Shown: positions 21,366-31,561, numbered from the stretch's first letter. The stretch is DNA of 64,000 nucleotides from Enterobacteriaceae endosymbiont of Plateumaris consimilis (GCF_012563145.1 NZ_CP046230.1:448725-512724), one strand, 5' to 3'. Notes: generated by a model not told the origin, from the letters alone. Numbers and translations: made by a program.

Positions 21366-22046
21366 ATGTATATAAAAAAAATTTTTTCTAATAATATTAT
21401 TAATGAAAAAATATTGTTTTTTAGAGCTACACTAATGACAGGTCATTGTTTAAATGATATTGCAGAATGGTTAAATTTTAAAATTCCAACAAATTTAAAT
21501 AAAGATAAAGGATGGATAGGTAAATTAATTGAATTATATTTATTAGGAAAACAACAAAAAAACAGATTTAATCAAGACATACCCCAAATAGGTATAGAAA
21601 TTAAAACTATTCCTATTGATGTAAAAGGAAATACTATTAATAATACATTCATATGTTATTTACCTTTAACAAATAAAAATTTTCTTATTTGGAAAGAAAG
21701 TACATTATATAGTAAATTATTAAAAATTTTATGGATTCCTATTATAACTAAAAATAAAAATATTCCTTTTGAAATGAGAGTAATAGGAAAGCCTATTATA
21801 TGGAAACCTTCAAAAAAAAATTATAAAAACTTATATAATGATTGGATTGAATTAATGAAATTACTTATTTCTGGTAAAATAGAATGTATCAATCATTATA
21901 ATGGTACTATTTTATTAGTAAAAACAAAATCTAATAAAAATAAATTAATAAAAACTATAAATCAAAATAATGAAATTATATTAACATCACCTAGAGCTTT
22001 TTATTTAAAAAAAAAATTTACAAAAACATTATTTATAAATTCATAA
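21366..22046 (+). CDS. mutH: DNA mismatch repair endonuclease MutH
   Basis: Methyl-directed endonuclease that nicks the unmethylated strand at hemimethylated GATC when activated by MutS-MutL. It has 226 residues (E. coli 229). The catalytic triad is in place as Asp71, Glu78 and Lys80 (QDIPQIGIEIKTIP), after KDKGWIGKLIELYL. The C-terminal TSPRAFYLKKKFT matches the DNA-binding end. AGG lies upstream of the ATG. MutH works only with MutS, MutL and Dam methylation, none of which is in this window. Confidence 0.95.
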   Translation: MYIKKIFSNNIINEKILFFRATLMTGHCLNDIAEWLNFKIPTNLNKDKGWIGKLIELYLLGKQQKNRFNQDIPQIGIEIKTIPIDVKGNTINNTFICYLPLTNKNFLIWKESTLYSKLLKILWIPIITKNKNIPFEMRVIGKPIIWKPSKKNYKNLYNDWIELMKLLISGKIECINHYNGTILLVKTKSNKNKLIKTINQNNEIILTSPRAFYLKKKFTKTLFINS

Positions 22047-22216
22047 ATAATGTTTTAAAAAAATTTATATATTCATTATTTTTTTAAAATATGATTTATT
22101 AAAAAAAAATTTATATATAAAATAACAATTTTTGTTAAAAAATATTTTTATAAATTTATTTAATTATATTAATATATAAATATATTTAATAATAAAAAAT
22201 AATTTATTTTTATAAT

Positions 22217-23485
22217 TTAATAAAGTTCTAAATTAATTAATTCTTGTATTTTTTGATGACGACGAATCTCTCTTGGAATACCATTTTCAATTAATATTTC
22301 TGGTATTAAAGGTCTACTATTATAATAAGATGACATAGATGCTCCATAAGCTCCTGTATCATGGAAAATTAAATAGTCTCCAACATTAACATTTGGTAAT
22401 GAACAAAATGTTATTTCTCCATTATCTAACTGTGTAAATACATCTCCTGCTTCACATAAAGGACCAGCAACTATAGATTTTATTTTTGGTAAATATGACA
22501 TATCTATTCCTTTTGAAGAAATAGCAGATATATAATGATAACTACCATACATTGCAGGTCTCATAAAATCATTGAAACCTACATCTACTAAAATAAATTT
22601 TTTTTCTTTTATTTCTTTTATAGCCCATATTTGGCATACTAATATTCCTGATTCTGCTACTAAAAATCTTCCTGGTTCAATTTCTAATTTTATTTTTTTT
22701 TGTAAATGATTATTAATAATGTTACGTGTTTGATTCCATAATTGATAATAATGATTTGTATCAATAATTTGATCACATAGTTTATATGGAACAGATAAAC
22801 CACCACCTGCAGATATTACATTGATTTTAGGAATATAAGGTTGTAATACATAACTAACCATAGCATTACATACTTTTTTTAAGTGAGAATAATTAACACC
22901 TGAACCTATATGAATATGCATTCCTATTAATTTTAAATTATATTTATTTATAATTGTAATGGCTTTTTTTAAATCTGTATACCAAATACCATGTTTACTA
23001 TTTTCACCACCAGTGTTAGTTTTTTTGCTATGTCCATGTCCAAAACCTGGATTAATACGTAACCAAATATTATGATTTTGAGATAATGTACCTAATTGAT
23101 GTAACATATCTATAGAACCAACATTCACAGTAATATTTAAATCTATGATACGCTGTAATGTACTAAAATCGAAAATATCTGCTGTAAAAATAATATCATC
23201 TTTATTTTTATGATTATATCCAGCTGCTATTGCTCTTTCTATTTCTCCTAAAGATACTGCATCTACTTTTACACCTTCTTTTCTCATTAATTTTAAAATA
23301 TTAATGTTAGAACATGCTTTTTGAGCAAATCTAACAGTATCAAATTTTTTCAATTGTAAAATACGTTTTTTTATAGTTTCTGCACAATATAACCAAATTG
23401 GAGAATTATATTTTTTTATAATAGAAAATATAGTTTTTGTTAAAAAACCATTTTTATTATGATAAAAATCAAATATTTGTGTCAT
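22217..23485 (-). CDS. lysA: Diaminopimelate decarboxylase
   Basis: PLP enzyme for the last step of lysine synthesis, meso-diaminopimelate to L-lysine. It has 422 residues (E. coli 420). The PLP Lys is at about 56 in VRFAQKACSN. Further conserved stretches are GENSKHGIWYTDL, HIHIGSG, SAGGGLSVPY, EIEPGRFLVAESG, GPLCEAGDVFTQ and DTGAYGASMSS with the active-site residues. lysR, which is divergent from lysA in E. coli, is absent. An intact lysA suggests that this symbiont makes lysine, possibly for its host as well. Confidence 0.97.
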   Translation of the reverse strand: MTQIFDFYHNKNGFLTKTIFSIIKKYNSPIWLYCAETIKKRILQLKKFDTVRFAQKACSNINILKLMRKEGVKVDAVSLGEIERAIAAGYNHKNKDDIIFTADIFDFSTLQRIIDLNITVNVGSIDMLHQLGTLSQNHNIWLRINPGFGHGHSKKTNTGGENSKHGIWYTDLKKAITIINKYNLKLIGMHIHIGSGVNYSHLKKVCNAMVSYVLQPYIPKINVISAGGGLSVPYKLCDQIIDTNHYYQLWNQTRNIINNHLQKKIKLEIEPGRFLVAESGILVCQIWAIKEIKEKKFILVDVGFNDFMRPAMYGSYHYISAISSKGIDMSYLPKIKSIVAGPLCEAGDVFTQLDNGEITFCSLPNVNVGDYLIFHDTGAYGASMSSYYNSRPLIPEILIENGIPREIRRHQKIQELINLELY

Positions 23486-23705
23486 AATTACTATAACCTA
23501 TAATATTTTAGTAATTTTTAATAAAATTAATAGTTTATTAAATTAATAATTTTTTGATATATATAAAATATATCTTGTATATATTTATATAATATTTAAT
23601 TTATTGTATAAATATTTTTATATATATATTAAATATAATTTTTGATTATAACAAAATAAATTATATAAAATTTAATTTTTAATTATTATTCATAATACAA
23701 TTTAT

Positions 23706-24284
23706 ATGTATAAAAAAATACTTCAACGTATAAAAATACGTAATAAATATAAAAAATTAAGAAAAGATTTTTCTTTTATAAAAAAAAATATATTAGATAA
23801 TATTATTACTAATAAAGTTATAAACTTTATTTCATTTAAAAAAAATCAAAATATAGGTTTATATATTTCTTTTTTAGGAGAAATAAATACAAATTTATTA
23901 ATTAAAAATTTATGGTTACAAAATAAAACTGTTTATATTCCTATTATAGATCCAAATATTAAAGGTAAATTATTTTTTTCTAAATATACTCCAAATACAA
24001 TATTGACATTTAATAAATTTAATATATTAGAACCTAATATTCAAAAAGAATCCTTATTTTTGATAGATATATTAGATATAATAATAGTACCAATTGTATC
24101 ATTTAATGAAAATCGTTATAGATTAGGAATGGGTGGTGGATATTATGATAGATTATTAAAAAAAATTAATAATACTTTACCTATAGGTATAGCTTATGAT
24201 TATCAATTAAATCATAATTTTCCTATTTGTAAGTGGGATATTCCATTACCAGTAATCATTACACCATCTAAAATATGGTTATAA
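23706..24284 (+). CDS. fau: 5-formyltetrahydrofolate cyclo-ligase
   Basis: Converts 5-formyl-THF to 5,10-methenyl-THF using ATP, recycling an inhibitory folate (ygfA/fau family). It has 192 residues. The ATP-site motif RLGMGGGYYDRLL lies near residue 139, and the C-terminus PICKWDIPLPVIITPSKIW matches the family's W-DIPL end. In E. coli 6S RNA lies directly upstream of this gene, but the 220-bp upstream gap here is nearly pure A/T and I cannot identify 6S RNA. A hairpin follows at 24358. Confidence 0.92.
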   Translation: MYKKILQRIKIRNKYKKLRKDFSFIKKNILDNIITNKVINFISFKKNQNIGLYISFLGEINTNLLIKNLWLQNKTVYIPIIDPNIKGKLFFSKYTPNTILTFNKFNILEPNIQKESLFLIDILDIIIVPIVSFNENRYRLGMGGGYYDRLLKKINNTLPIGIAYDYQLNHNFPICKWDIPLPVIITPSKIWL

Positions 24285-24357
24285 TATATAATAAAATTTT
24301 TTATTAAATATTGTTTAAAATTAAATTTATTATAATTTATAAAAAAATTATATTAGT

Positions 24358-24382
24358 TACTAATTACTTATAGTAATTAGTA
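24358..24382 (+). terminator. 11-bp perfect hairpin downstream of fau
   Basis: TACTAATTACT (24358-24368) pairs exactly with AGTAATTAGTA (24372-24382) around a 3-nt loop. It lies 74 bp after fau and 137 bp before ptsH. A second short palindrome, AGATCATTGATCT (24387-24399), follows directly. The segment is less A/T-rich than its surroundings. It may be the fau terminator or a control site of the pts operon. Confidence 0.5.
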
Positions 24383-24519
24383 GCCAAGATCATTGATCTG
24401 TGCTATTTATTAAATTTTATAATAATTATATTTCTAAATAATAATTTTATAATTATTATATACATTTAAATATATAAATTATTTAAAATAATAAATTAAT
24501 TAAAAATTAGGAAAAAATA

Positions 24520-24774
24520 ATGTTTCAAAAAGAAATTATTATTAATAATACTCATGGTTTGCATATTCGTCCAGCAGCCCTCTTTGTAAAAGAAGCTAAA
24601 ACTTTTATATCTGATATAACAATTACATCTAATGGAAAAACAGTTAATGCTAAAAGTTTATTTAAAATACAAACTTTAGGTATGACTAAAGGAACTTCAA
24701 TTATTTTGACAGCTTGTGGACAAGATGAAAAAAAAGCAATAGAACATTTAGTAAAAATTATTGAAAAATTATAA
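24520..24774 (+). CDS. ptsH: PTS phosphocarrier protein HPr
   Basis: Small cytoplasmic phosphocarrier that takes phosphate from Enzyme I and passes it to EIIA proteins. It has 84 residues (E. coli 85). The phosphorylated His15 is in [10 protein letters not shown] and Ser46 is in [22 protein letters not shown] precedes the ATG. It leads ptsH-ptsI-crr in the classic order, but the gap to ptsI (174 bp) is long for this operon and contains a repeated 12-mer. Confidence 0.97.
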   Translation: MFQKEIIINNTHGLHIRPAALFVKEAKTFISDITITSNGKTVNAKSLFKIQTLGMTKGTSIILTACGQDEKKAIEHLVKIIEKL

Positions 24775-24860
24775 TATATGTATAAATGTAAATAATTTAA
24801 GATAAAATTATCCTAGAGTATTAATAGAATAATTATAATAAAATAATTTTACTAATATTT

Positions 24861-24937
24861 ATTAGATAATAAAATTTATATTTTAATAATATATTATTGA
24901 AATTAATAATATTTGATATAAAATCATTAGATAATAA
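24861..24937 (+). repeat. Direct 12-bp repeat in the ptsH-ptsI spacer
   Basis: ATTAGATAATAA occurs at 24861-24872 and again at 24926-24937, just before the ptsI ribosome binding site. In such A/T-rich DNA this may be chance. It is recorded because the spacer is unusually long for a pts operon. Confidence 0.4.
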
Positions 24938-24948
24938 TAGAGGTAAAT

Positions 24949-26667
24949 ATGATTTCAGGAATTTTAGCTTCTCCTGGTATTGCTTTTGGTAGAGCATTTT
25001 TATTAAAAGTAGATGATATTATTATTAATCATAATAAGATTATGAATAATCAAATAGCATTTGAAATTAAAAAGTTTTTTGATGGACAAAAAAAATCAAT
25101 TAAACAACTTGAATTAATTAAAAATAAATCAATTAAAAATTTTAATGATGATAAAAAATTTATATTTGAAGGACATATTATACTTTTACAAGATGAAGAA
25201 ATGATTAAAGAAGTTATTTCACTAATTAAAAATAATTTTTTATCAGCTGATGCAGCTGTAAATTATGTAATAAAATGTCAAATAAAATCATTAGAAAATA
25301 TTAAGGATGAATATTTAAAATCTAGAATAATTGATATTAAAGATATTGGGAATCGTTTAATAAGAAATATTTTAGGTAAAAATATTTTTAATTTAAGTGA
25401 AATAAAAAATAAAGTAATTTTAATTGCTAAAGATCTTACACCATCAGAAACAACTCAATTAAATTTAAAAAAAATTTTAGGATTTATTACAGATTTTGGT
25501 AGTCAAACTTCTCATACAGCAATAATAGCTCGTTCTTTAGAAATACCTGCTATTGTAGGTACAGGAAATATTACTAGTAAAGTAAAAACAAATGATTATT
25601 TAATACTAGATGGTATTAATAATAATATATATATTAATCCTAAAAATACAATAGTTGATAAAATCAAATTAATACATAATAAATTTATTTCTGAAAAAAA
25701 CAAATTAATAAAATTAAGTAAATTACCAGCTATAACTAAAGATCACTTTAAAATTGAAATATGTGCTAATATTAGTTCATTAAAAGATCTAAATAATGCT
25801 AAAAAAAATGGTGCTGAAGGAATTGGATTATATCGTACAGAATTTTTATTTATGAATCGTAATTCTTTGCCTTCAGAAGAAGAACAATTTCATGCTTATA
25901 AAACAGTAGCAAAAAACATGTGTGGGAAAATTGTAATTATTCGTACTATGGATATAGGAGGAGATAAGAATATACCTTATATGAATTTACCTAAAGAAAA
26001 TAATCCTTTTTTAGGATGGAGAGCTATTAGAATAACTATGGATCGTAAAGAAATATTACATACACAATTAAGAGCTATTTTAAGAGCATCAATATTCGGA
26101 AAATTATGTATTATGTTTCCAATGATTATTTCTATTGAAGAAGTTTATTTTTTAAAAGAAGAATTAAATTTTTTAAAAAAACAACTTCAAAATGAAAAAC
26201 ATAGTTTTAATAAAAATATTCCAGTAGGAATTATGGTAGAAACTCCTGCCTCTGCTATTATAGCTAATCATTTAGCAAAAGAAATTGATTTTTTTAGTAT
26301 AGGTACAAATGACTTAACTCAATATACATTGGCTGTAGATCGTGGTAATGATTTAATTTCTCATTTATATAAACCTATATCTCCATCTATTTTCTATTTA
26401 ATAAAAAAAGTTATTGATGCATCACATGCAGAAGGTAAATGGACGGGTATGTGTGGTGAATTAGCTAGTGATGAACATGTTGTTCCAATTTTATTAGGAA
26501 TGGGATTAAATGAATTTAGTATGAGTTCAGCATCTATTCCTAAAATAAAAAGTATTATTAGAAATTTAGAAATGAATAAAGCAAAAATTTTAGCAGATAA
26601 TATTTTATTACAATCTACTAATAAAGAAATTAATAATCTTATATCTGAATTTAATAAACAATATTAA
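24949..26667 (+). CDS. ptsI: PTS Enzyme I (phosphoenolpyruvate-protein phosphotransferase)
   Basis: First enzyme of the sugar phosphotransferase relay: it autophosphorylates from PEP and donates to HPr. It has 572 residues (E. coli 575). The phosphohistidine is His189 in [13 protein letters not shown]. The PEP-binding barrel has [37 protein letters not shown] and the catalytic Cys in [10 protein letters not shown] near 502. GAGGT lies upstream of the ATG. It is intact throughout. The sugar-specific EIIBC partners are not in this window. Confidence 0.97.
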   Translation: MISGILASPGIAFGRAFLLKVDDIIINHNKIMNNQIAFEIKKFFDGQKKSIKQLELIKNKSIKNFNDDKKFIFEGHIILLQDEEMIKEVISLIKNNFLSADAAVNYVIKCQIKSLENIKDEYLKSRIIDIKDIGNRLIRNILGKNIFNLSEIKNKVILIAKDLTPSETTQLNLKKILGFITDFGSQTSHTAIIARSLEIPAIVGTGNITSKVKTNDYLILDGINNNIYINPKNTIVDKIKLIHNKFISEKNKLIKLSKLPAITKDHFKIEICANISSLKDLNNAKKNGAEGIGLYRTEFLFMNRNSLPSEEEQFHAYKTVAKNMCGKIVIIRTMDIGGDKNIPYMNLPKENNPFLGWRAIRITMDRKEILHTQLRAILRASIFGKLCIMFPMIISIEEVYFLKEELNFLKKQLQNEKHSFNKNIPVGIMVETPASAIIANHLAKEIDFFSIGTNDLTQYTLAVDRGNDLISHLYKPISPSIFYLIKKVIDASHAEGKWTGMCGELASDEHVVPILLGMGLNEFSMSSASIPKIKSIIRNLEMNKAKILADNILLQSTNKEINNLISEFNKQY

Positions 26668-26703
26668 TATAATTTATACAAATTATACTTTAGGAGATAT
26701 AAA

Positions 26704-27222
26704 ATGAATTTTTTTACTAATATTTTTCAAAAAATTAAAAAAAAAATAACAAAAAAAACTACTACTATCAAAGTTTTAGCGCCTATTTCTGGAGAAATAG
26801 TTGATATAAAAACTGTTCCAGATTCTGTTTTTTCAGATAAAATTATAGGAGATGGAATAGCAATTAATCCTACAGGAAACTTTCTTGTAGCTCCAATAGA
26901 TGGTACTATTGGAAAAATTTTTGATACTAATCATGCTTTTTCTATTATATCAAATAATAAAATAGAATTATTTGTACATTTTGGTATTGATACAATTAAT
27001 TTAAAAGGAAAAGGATTTAAACGTATATTTAATTTTAAAGAAAAAAATATAGTTACAAAAGGAGAAGTAATAATTGAATTAGATTTAGATTATTTAATAA
27101 AAACAGCAAAATCTATATTAACTCCTATAGTAATTTCTAATGTTGAAGATATGAAATCAATAAAAAAATATTCTGGTAAAGTTATTGCAGGTATTGACCC
27201 AATATTAAAAATTACTAAGTAA
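26704..27222 (+). CDS. crr: Glucose-specific PTS enzyme IIA
   Basis: Cytoplasmic EIIA-Glc domain that receives phosphate from HPr and passes it to a glucose or N-acetylglucosamine-type EIIBC. It has 172 residues (E. coli 169). His92 is the phosphorylated residue ([11 protein letters not shown]), and His77 is its active-site partner (TNHAFSI). TTTAGGAG precedes the ATG. It lies 36 bp after ptsI. In reduced genomes the regulatory roles toward adenylate cyclase are often lost, leaving the transport role. Confidence 0.96.
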   Translation: MNFFTNIFQKIKKKITKKTTTIKVLAPISGEIVDIKTVPDSVFSDKIIGDGIAINPTGNFLVAPIDGTIGKIFDTNHAFSIISNNKIELFVHFGIDTINLKGKGFKRIFNFKEKNIVTKGEVIIELDLDYLIKTAKSILTPIVISNVEDMKSIKKYSGKVIAGIDPILKITK

Positions 27223-27546
27223 AATAATATATTTTAATTTAATACATATTAATTTTAATATTATGTAAATATTTTAATTTAGGATTAGAAATATAAATAA
27301 TAAATTTCAATTTTATAAAAAATTAAAAAATATTTCTTAAATAAGAAATTTTTATTAAAGAAATTTAATTAAAATCTAATAAAATAAAATTAGATAATGT
27401 TTTTATTATTAATTAATATAAAAGATATATATAATTTTATTACATATTTTATTTGTCTTGAATAAATATAAATAACATTTAATAGGTTATAAATCTCATT
27501 TATTATATTAATAATATAAATAATTATTTATTAAATATATTAATAT
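27223..27546. other. Non-coding A/T-rich gap with two hairpins between convergent crr and yebC
   Basis: No gene is visible. ATTTCTTA/TAAGAAAT (27332-27349), followed by a T-rich run, looks like the pts operon terminator. ATCTAAT/ATTAGAT (27374-27395) with an 8-nt loop may serve as another. ruvC, which follows yebC in E. coli, would lie here. I see no convincing remnant of it. Confidence 0.5.
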
Positions 27547-28275
27547 TTAAATATTAGCATCATGATAAATTTCTTGTATATCATTATTTAATTTTAATAA
27601 ATTTAAGAAAGACAAAAATTTATTTTTTGTTAAAGAATCTAGATTCTTTTTAATTAAAGGAATCATAGTTAATTTAAATTTTACTGGTTTAATTAAAAAT
27701 TTTTTTATTTCTAATAAAAGAATTTTATATTTTTTTTTATGAAAAATTATATCAATAATTTTATCATTAAAAATAATGTCTTCAGCTTGTAACTTTTCAG
27801 CCATATCTATAATATTATCTAAATTATTTTTATAAATAAATGATATTTTAATTTTTTTTTTAAACATATAATAAACTGAACCACTATTTCCCAAATGACA
27901 TCCTATTTTATTAAAATAGTTTCTTATTACAGATACTGTTCTATTTTTATTATTAGTTATACAATTGATAATTAATGCAATATTTCCTGGACCAAAACCT
28001 TCATAGAAAATATTTTTTATATTATCTGATAATATTTGTTTTTTTTTATTTAATTTTTTAAATAATATTTTTTCTATTGTAGATTTATTCATATTATTTG
28101 ATAAACCTTTTTCTATAGCTAAACGTAACTTGGTATTATATTGTGGATTAATTACTCCTCCTAATTTACTAGCAGTATTTAACTCTCTAATAATTTTAGT
28201 AAAAATTCTATCTTTTTTTATATCTTGTGATGCTTTACGATAACGCATATTAGACCATTTACTATGTCCGGCCAT
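27547..28275 (-). CDS. yebC: YebC/PmpR-family translation or transcription factor
   Basis: Three-domain protein of the YebC family, reported as a DNA-binding regulator and, in some bacteria, as a factor relieving ribosome stalling. It has 242 residues (E. coli 246). MAGHSKWSNMRYRKASQD is the diagnostic start, and IFYEGFGPGNIALIINCITNNKNRT (about 88-112) and NKIGCHLGNSGSVYYMF are family landmarks. AAGGAAATTTT precedes the ATG. It lies 26 bp after aspS, as in E. coli apart from the loss of nudB. Confidence 0.95.
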   Translation of the reverse strand: MAGHSKWSNMRYRKASQDIKKDRIFTKIIRELNTASKLGGVINPQYNTKLRLAIEKGLSNNMNKSTIEKILFKKLNKKKQILSDNIKNIFYEGFGPGNIALIINCITNNKNRTVSVIRNYFNKIGCHLGNSGSVYYMFKKKIKISFIYKNNLDNIIDMAEKLQAEDIIFNDKIIDIIFHKKKYKILLLEIKKFLIKPVKFKLTMIPLIKKNLDSLTKNKFLSFLNLLKLNNDIQEIYHDANI

Positions 28276-28301
28276 AAAATTTCCTTTATGTTAATAATTT
28301 T

Positions 28302-30056
28302 TTATATATAAAATAATCCTAATTCTTTTAAAATATCTTGACTAATTAAGTTTGGGGATTGAGTCATTAAACATGTACCTGAATTAGTTTTAGGAAAAGC
28401 TATTACATCACGAATATTATTTGTTTTTGTAAGTAGCATAACTAATCTATCTAAACCTAAAGCTATTCCTCTATGAGGAGGTGTACCAAATTTTAAAGCT
28501 TCTAAAAAAAATCCAAAATCTTTTTTTTGTATTTGTTCGTCTATTTTTAATAAATCAAATATTATCTTTTGTATTTTATTATTATGTATTCTTCCTGATC
28601 CACTACCAATTTCATATCCATTAATCACTATATCATATGAATCAGCAAGAATATTTTCTGGATTATTTTGTAAATTATTTATATTGTATTCTACTGGTGC
28701 TGTAAATGGATGATGCATAGGAATAAGATTTCCTATTTTATCTTTTTTAAATAAAGGAAAATTAATTACCCACAAAGGAAACCATATATCTTTTTTTATT
28801 ATATTGAAATCTGTAGACAATTTTTCTCTTAAAACACCCATAGAACTTAATGTTCCATTTATCTTTTCTGTACCTAGAAAAATTAAATCATCATTTTTAG
28901 CTTTATTACGCAAAATAATATTTTTTAATATTTGATCATTCATCAAAAAATTTAATGTATTATTTTTGTTAAATAGATTAATTAAATTATTATTTTGTAT
29001 TTTAAAAATATTAAGGTCATTAGTACCATATTTATTCATATATAATGGATAAATATCCAACACTTTATTATTTATATTTTTAATATATTTATTTTCAATA
29101 CAAATGGATATTATTCTTTGAATAATATTATTATTATTTTTTTTTTCTTTATTATTAGTAACTAATATATCTGTTAAATCTACTAATTTTAACGGATTTC
29201 TCAAATTAGGTTTATCTGTACCATAATTATTCATTGCATCATTAAATGTCATTATAGTAAATTTTTTTAAAGTAATATTTAAAAAATTTTTCCATAAACA
29301 AAATATCATTTTTTCTATTAAACTTCTAAAATTACTAAAATTAATAAAAGATGCTTCTATATCGATTTGAGTAAATTCTGGTTGACGATCTGATCTTAAA
29401 TCTTCATCACGAAAACATTTAGCAATTTGATAATAACGGTCTAGTCCTGCAATCATTAGTAGTTGTTTAAAAATTTGAGGAGATTGTGGTAATGCGTAAA
29501 AATTTTTTTTTTGTATTCTGCTAGGAACTAAATAATCTCTAGACCCTTCTGGAGTAGATTTAGTTAGAATTGGTGTTTCAATATTTAAAAATTTATTTTT
29601 TTCTAAAAAAAATCTAATATAACTTGTAATATATGAACGTTTTTTTATTATTTTTGACATTTTTAATTGTCTAAGATCTATATATCTATATTTTAATCTA
29701 ATTTCTTCTTTATTTGGAATGTTATTATTTATGGGTAATGATTTCGATTTATTTATTATAAATAAATTTGATGCTACTATTTCTATTTCTCCTGTTGGTA
29801 AATTTAAATTTTTTTTTTTTCTTTTTACTACTTTACCAATAACTTTAATACAAAAATCATTACGTAATGTTGTAGCTAATTTAAAAATTATTTTATTTAA
29901 AGAAGTAAAAACAATTTGTATAATTCCTTCACGATCTCTTAAATTAACAAAAATTAATTTACCTAAATTTATATAATTATCTATCCAACCATAAAGAACT
30001 ATTTCTTGATTAAGATATTGTATATTAATTTCTCCACAATAAATTTTATTATTCAT
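28302..30056 (-). CDS. aspS: Aspartyl-tRNA synthetase
   Basis: Class IIb synthetase that charges tRNA-Asp. It has 584 residues (E. coli 590), which implies the bacterial-type insertion (GAD) domain is kept. The OB-fold anticodon domain is in the first ~110 residues (LYGWIDNYINLGKLIFVNLRDREG). Motif 2 is FRDEDLRSDRQPEFTQIDIEAS and motif 3 is GIALGLDRLVMLL near the C-terminus. PEGSRDYLVPSR and YALPQSPQIFKQLLM are typical of AspRS. ATG start. Confidence 0.97.
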   Translation of the reverse strand: MNNKIYCGEINIQYLNQEIVLYGWIDNYINLGKLIFVNLRDREGIIQIVFTSLNKIIFKLATTLRNDFCIKVIGKVVKRKKKNLNLPTGEIEIVASNLFIINKSKSLPINNNIPNKEEIRLKYRYIDLRQLKMSKIIKKRSYITSYIRFFLEKNKFLNIETPILTKSTPEGSRDYLVPSRIQKKNFYALPQSPQIFKQLLMIAGLDRYYQIAKCFRDEDLRSDRQPEFTQIDIEASFINFSNFRSLIEKMIFCLWKNFLNITLKKFTIMTFNDAMNNYGTDKPNLRNPLKLVDLTDILVTNNKEKKNNNNIIQRIISICIENKYIKNINNKVLDIYPLYMNKYGTNDLNIFKIQNNNLINLFNKNNTLNFLMNDQILKNIILRNKAKNDDLIFLGTEKINGTLSSMGVLREKLSTDFNIIKKDIWFPLWVINFPLFKKDKIGNLIPMHHPFTAPVEYNINNLQNNPENILADSYDIVINGYEIGSGSGRIHNNKIQKIIFDLLKIDEQIQKKDFGFFLEALKFGTPPHRGIALGLDRLVMLLTKTNNIRDVIAFPKTNSGTCLMTQSPNLISQDILKELGLFYI

Positions 30057-30370
30057 AACATATACCTATTATTTAAAATTTTAAAAAATTTGTTTTGACA
30101 CTACTTAATTTTCTTTAAATAAAAAAATAAAAATTATTTTATCTTTCTAAGATTAGTAAAATACTAATATTATATTATAAATATTATTATAAAATAGGAT
30201 AATTTTAAAAAATATAAATGTATTTATTTAAAATAAAATTTTTTTGTTAATTAAAAACTAACTGTACTGTTTATTTTTATTATATTAAGATTAAATCAAT
30301 TTTTTTATGTATCCATATTAAATATATTTGTTATAATTAATATATTAATATAATTAATTAATTCATTTAT
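30057..30370. other. Divergent promoter region without genes
   Basis: These 314 bp separate the starts of aspS (minus) and the C-S lyase gene (plus). They are almost entirely A/T. TTGACA at 30095-30100 resembles a sigma-70 -35 box, but no good -10 sits at the right distance. No tRNA, small RNA or pseudogene could be recognised. Confidence 0.4.
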
Positions 30371-31519
30371 ATGATAATAAAAAATTTTGATTTTAATAAG
30401 TTTATTGATAGAAATAATAGTGATAGTTTAAAATGGAATAAATATAATAAAGATATTATACCTTTATGGATAGCTGATAGTGATTTTTCTTGCCCTCCAT
30501 GTGTATTAGATGCATTAAAAAAAAGAATTAATCATGGTGTTTTAGGATATGGAATAATTCCAAAAAACTTATCAAAGATTATTATTGAAAGATTATGGAA
30601 AAATTTTAAATGGGAAATTAATCCGGAATGGATTATATATATTAATGGAGTGGTTTGTGGATTAAATTTAACCGTAAGAACTTTTACTACTAAGAAAAAT
30701 TCTATAATTATACCAATACCTATATATCCTCCATTTATATATGCAACTAACTTAGTTAACAGACATAAAAAATATATAAAGTTAATTAAAAAAAATAATA
30801 GATTAATAATAGATTTTAATTTTTTAAATAAAAATATTGATGGTAATGAAAAATTAATAATGTTATGTAATCCACATAATCCTGTAGGAACAGTATATAA
30901 ATATTATGAATTAGAAAAAATATTAGAATTTGTTAAAAAATATAATTTAATTGTTTGTTCTGATGAAATACATTGCGATTTAATTTTTGAAAAAAATACA
31001 CATCATATACCTTTTGCATCTATTAATGATGATGCTGCAAAATGCACTATAACTTTTATGTCTCCTTCTAAATCATTTAATATCTCAGGATTAAATTTTG
31101 CAATTGCTATTATTCCAAATAAAAAGTTACGTGATAAATTTAATTTATTTAAAAAAGGTCTAAATCCTAACATAGATATATTATCATATATTGCAGCAGA
31201 GTCTGCATGGACTTATGGAAATAATTGGTTAAATCAACAAATTAAATATTTAAAAATAAATCGTGATTTTTTATTTTCTAAAATTAATAAATTACCTTAT
31301 TTAAGTATGTTAAAACCAGAAGCTACATATCTTGGTTGGATTGATTGTTCTAAAATGAAAATTTCTAATCCAGTATTATATTTTGAAAAATATGGTATAG
31401 GATTATCTTCAGGTAAAGAATTTGGTAATGATAATTTTATTAGGTTTAATTTTGCCTGCACTCATGATATATTAAAAAAAGCATTAAAAAGAATAGAATA
31501 TGCAATTCATCAATTATAA
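30371..31519 (+). CDS. patB: PLP-dependent C-S beta-lyase, PatB/MalY family
   Basis: A fold-type I aminotransferase-like protein of 382 residues. Family landmarks are LWIADSDFSCPP near 33, HGVLGYG, LCNPHNPVG near 173, CSDEIHCDLIF near 205 and the PLP lysine in SPSKSFNISGLN near 238. Members cleave cystathionine or cysteine to give homocysteine or H2S, pyruvate and ammonia, and can replace MetC. The sequence resembles PatB-type lyases more than E. coli MalY (for example GVVCGLNLTVRTF). It sits between aspS and argS with no malX or malI. Substrate is inferred. Confidence 0.85.
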   Translation: MIIKNFDFNKFIDRNNSDSLKWNKYNKDIIPLWIADSDFSCPPCVLDALKKRINHGVLGYGIIPKNLSKIIIERLWKNFKWEINPEWIIYINGVVCGLNLTVRTFTTKKNSIIIPIPIYPPFIYATNLVNRHKKYIKLIKKNNRLIIDFNFLNKNIDGNEKLIMLCNPHNPVGTVYKYYELEKILEFVKKYNLIVCSDEIHCDLIFEKNTHHIPFASINDDAAKCTITFMSPSKSFNISGLNFAIAIIPNKKLRDKFNLFKKGLNPNIDILSYIAAESAWTYGNNWLNQQIKYLKINRDFLFSKINKLPYLSMLKPEATYLGWIDCSKMKISNPVLYFEKYGIGLSSGKEFGNDNFIRFNFACTHDILKKALKRIEYAIHQL

Positions 31520-31561
31520 AAAATTAATTTTATTAAAAATTTATTAAATCAGGTAAAATTA

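Noticed and set aside
23486..23705. Possible 6S RNA (ssrS) upstream of fau, as in E. coli
   Set aside because: The gap is nearly pure A/T and shows no long hairpin with a central bubble that I can recognise.
24387..24412. GATCTGTGCTATT patch resembling part of E. coli oriC
   Set aside because: The similarity is a dozen bases, no DnaA box lies nearby, and the neighbours (fau, ptsH) are not origin genes. Treated as coincidence.
30095..30125. TTGACA as a sigma-70 promoter for patB
   Set aside because: No good TATAAT-like box at 16-18 bp, and A/T-rich DNA gives many partial matches.
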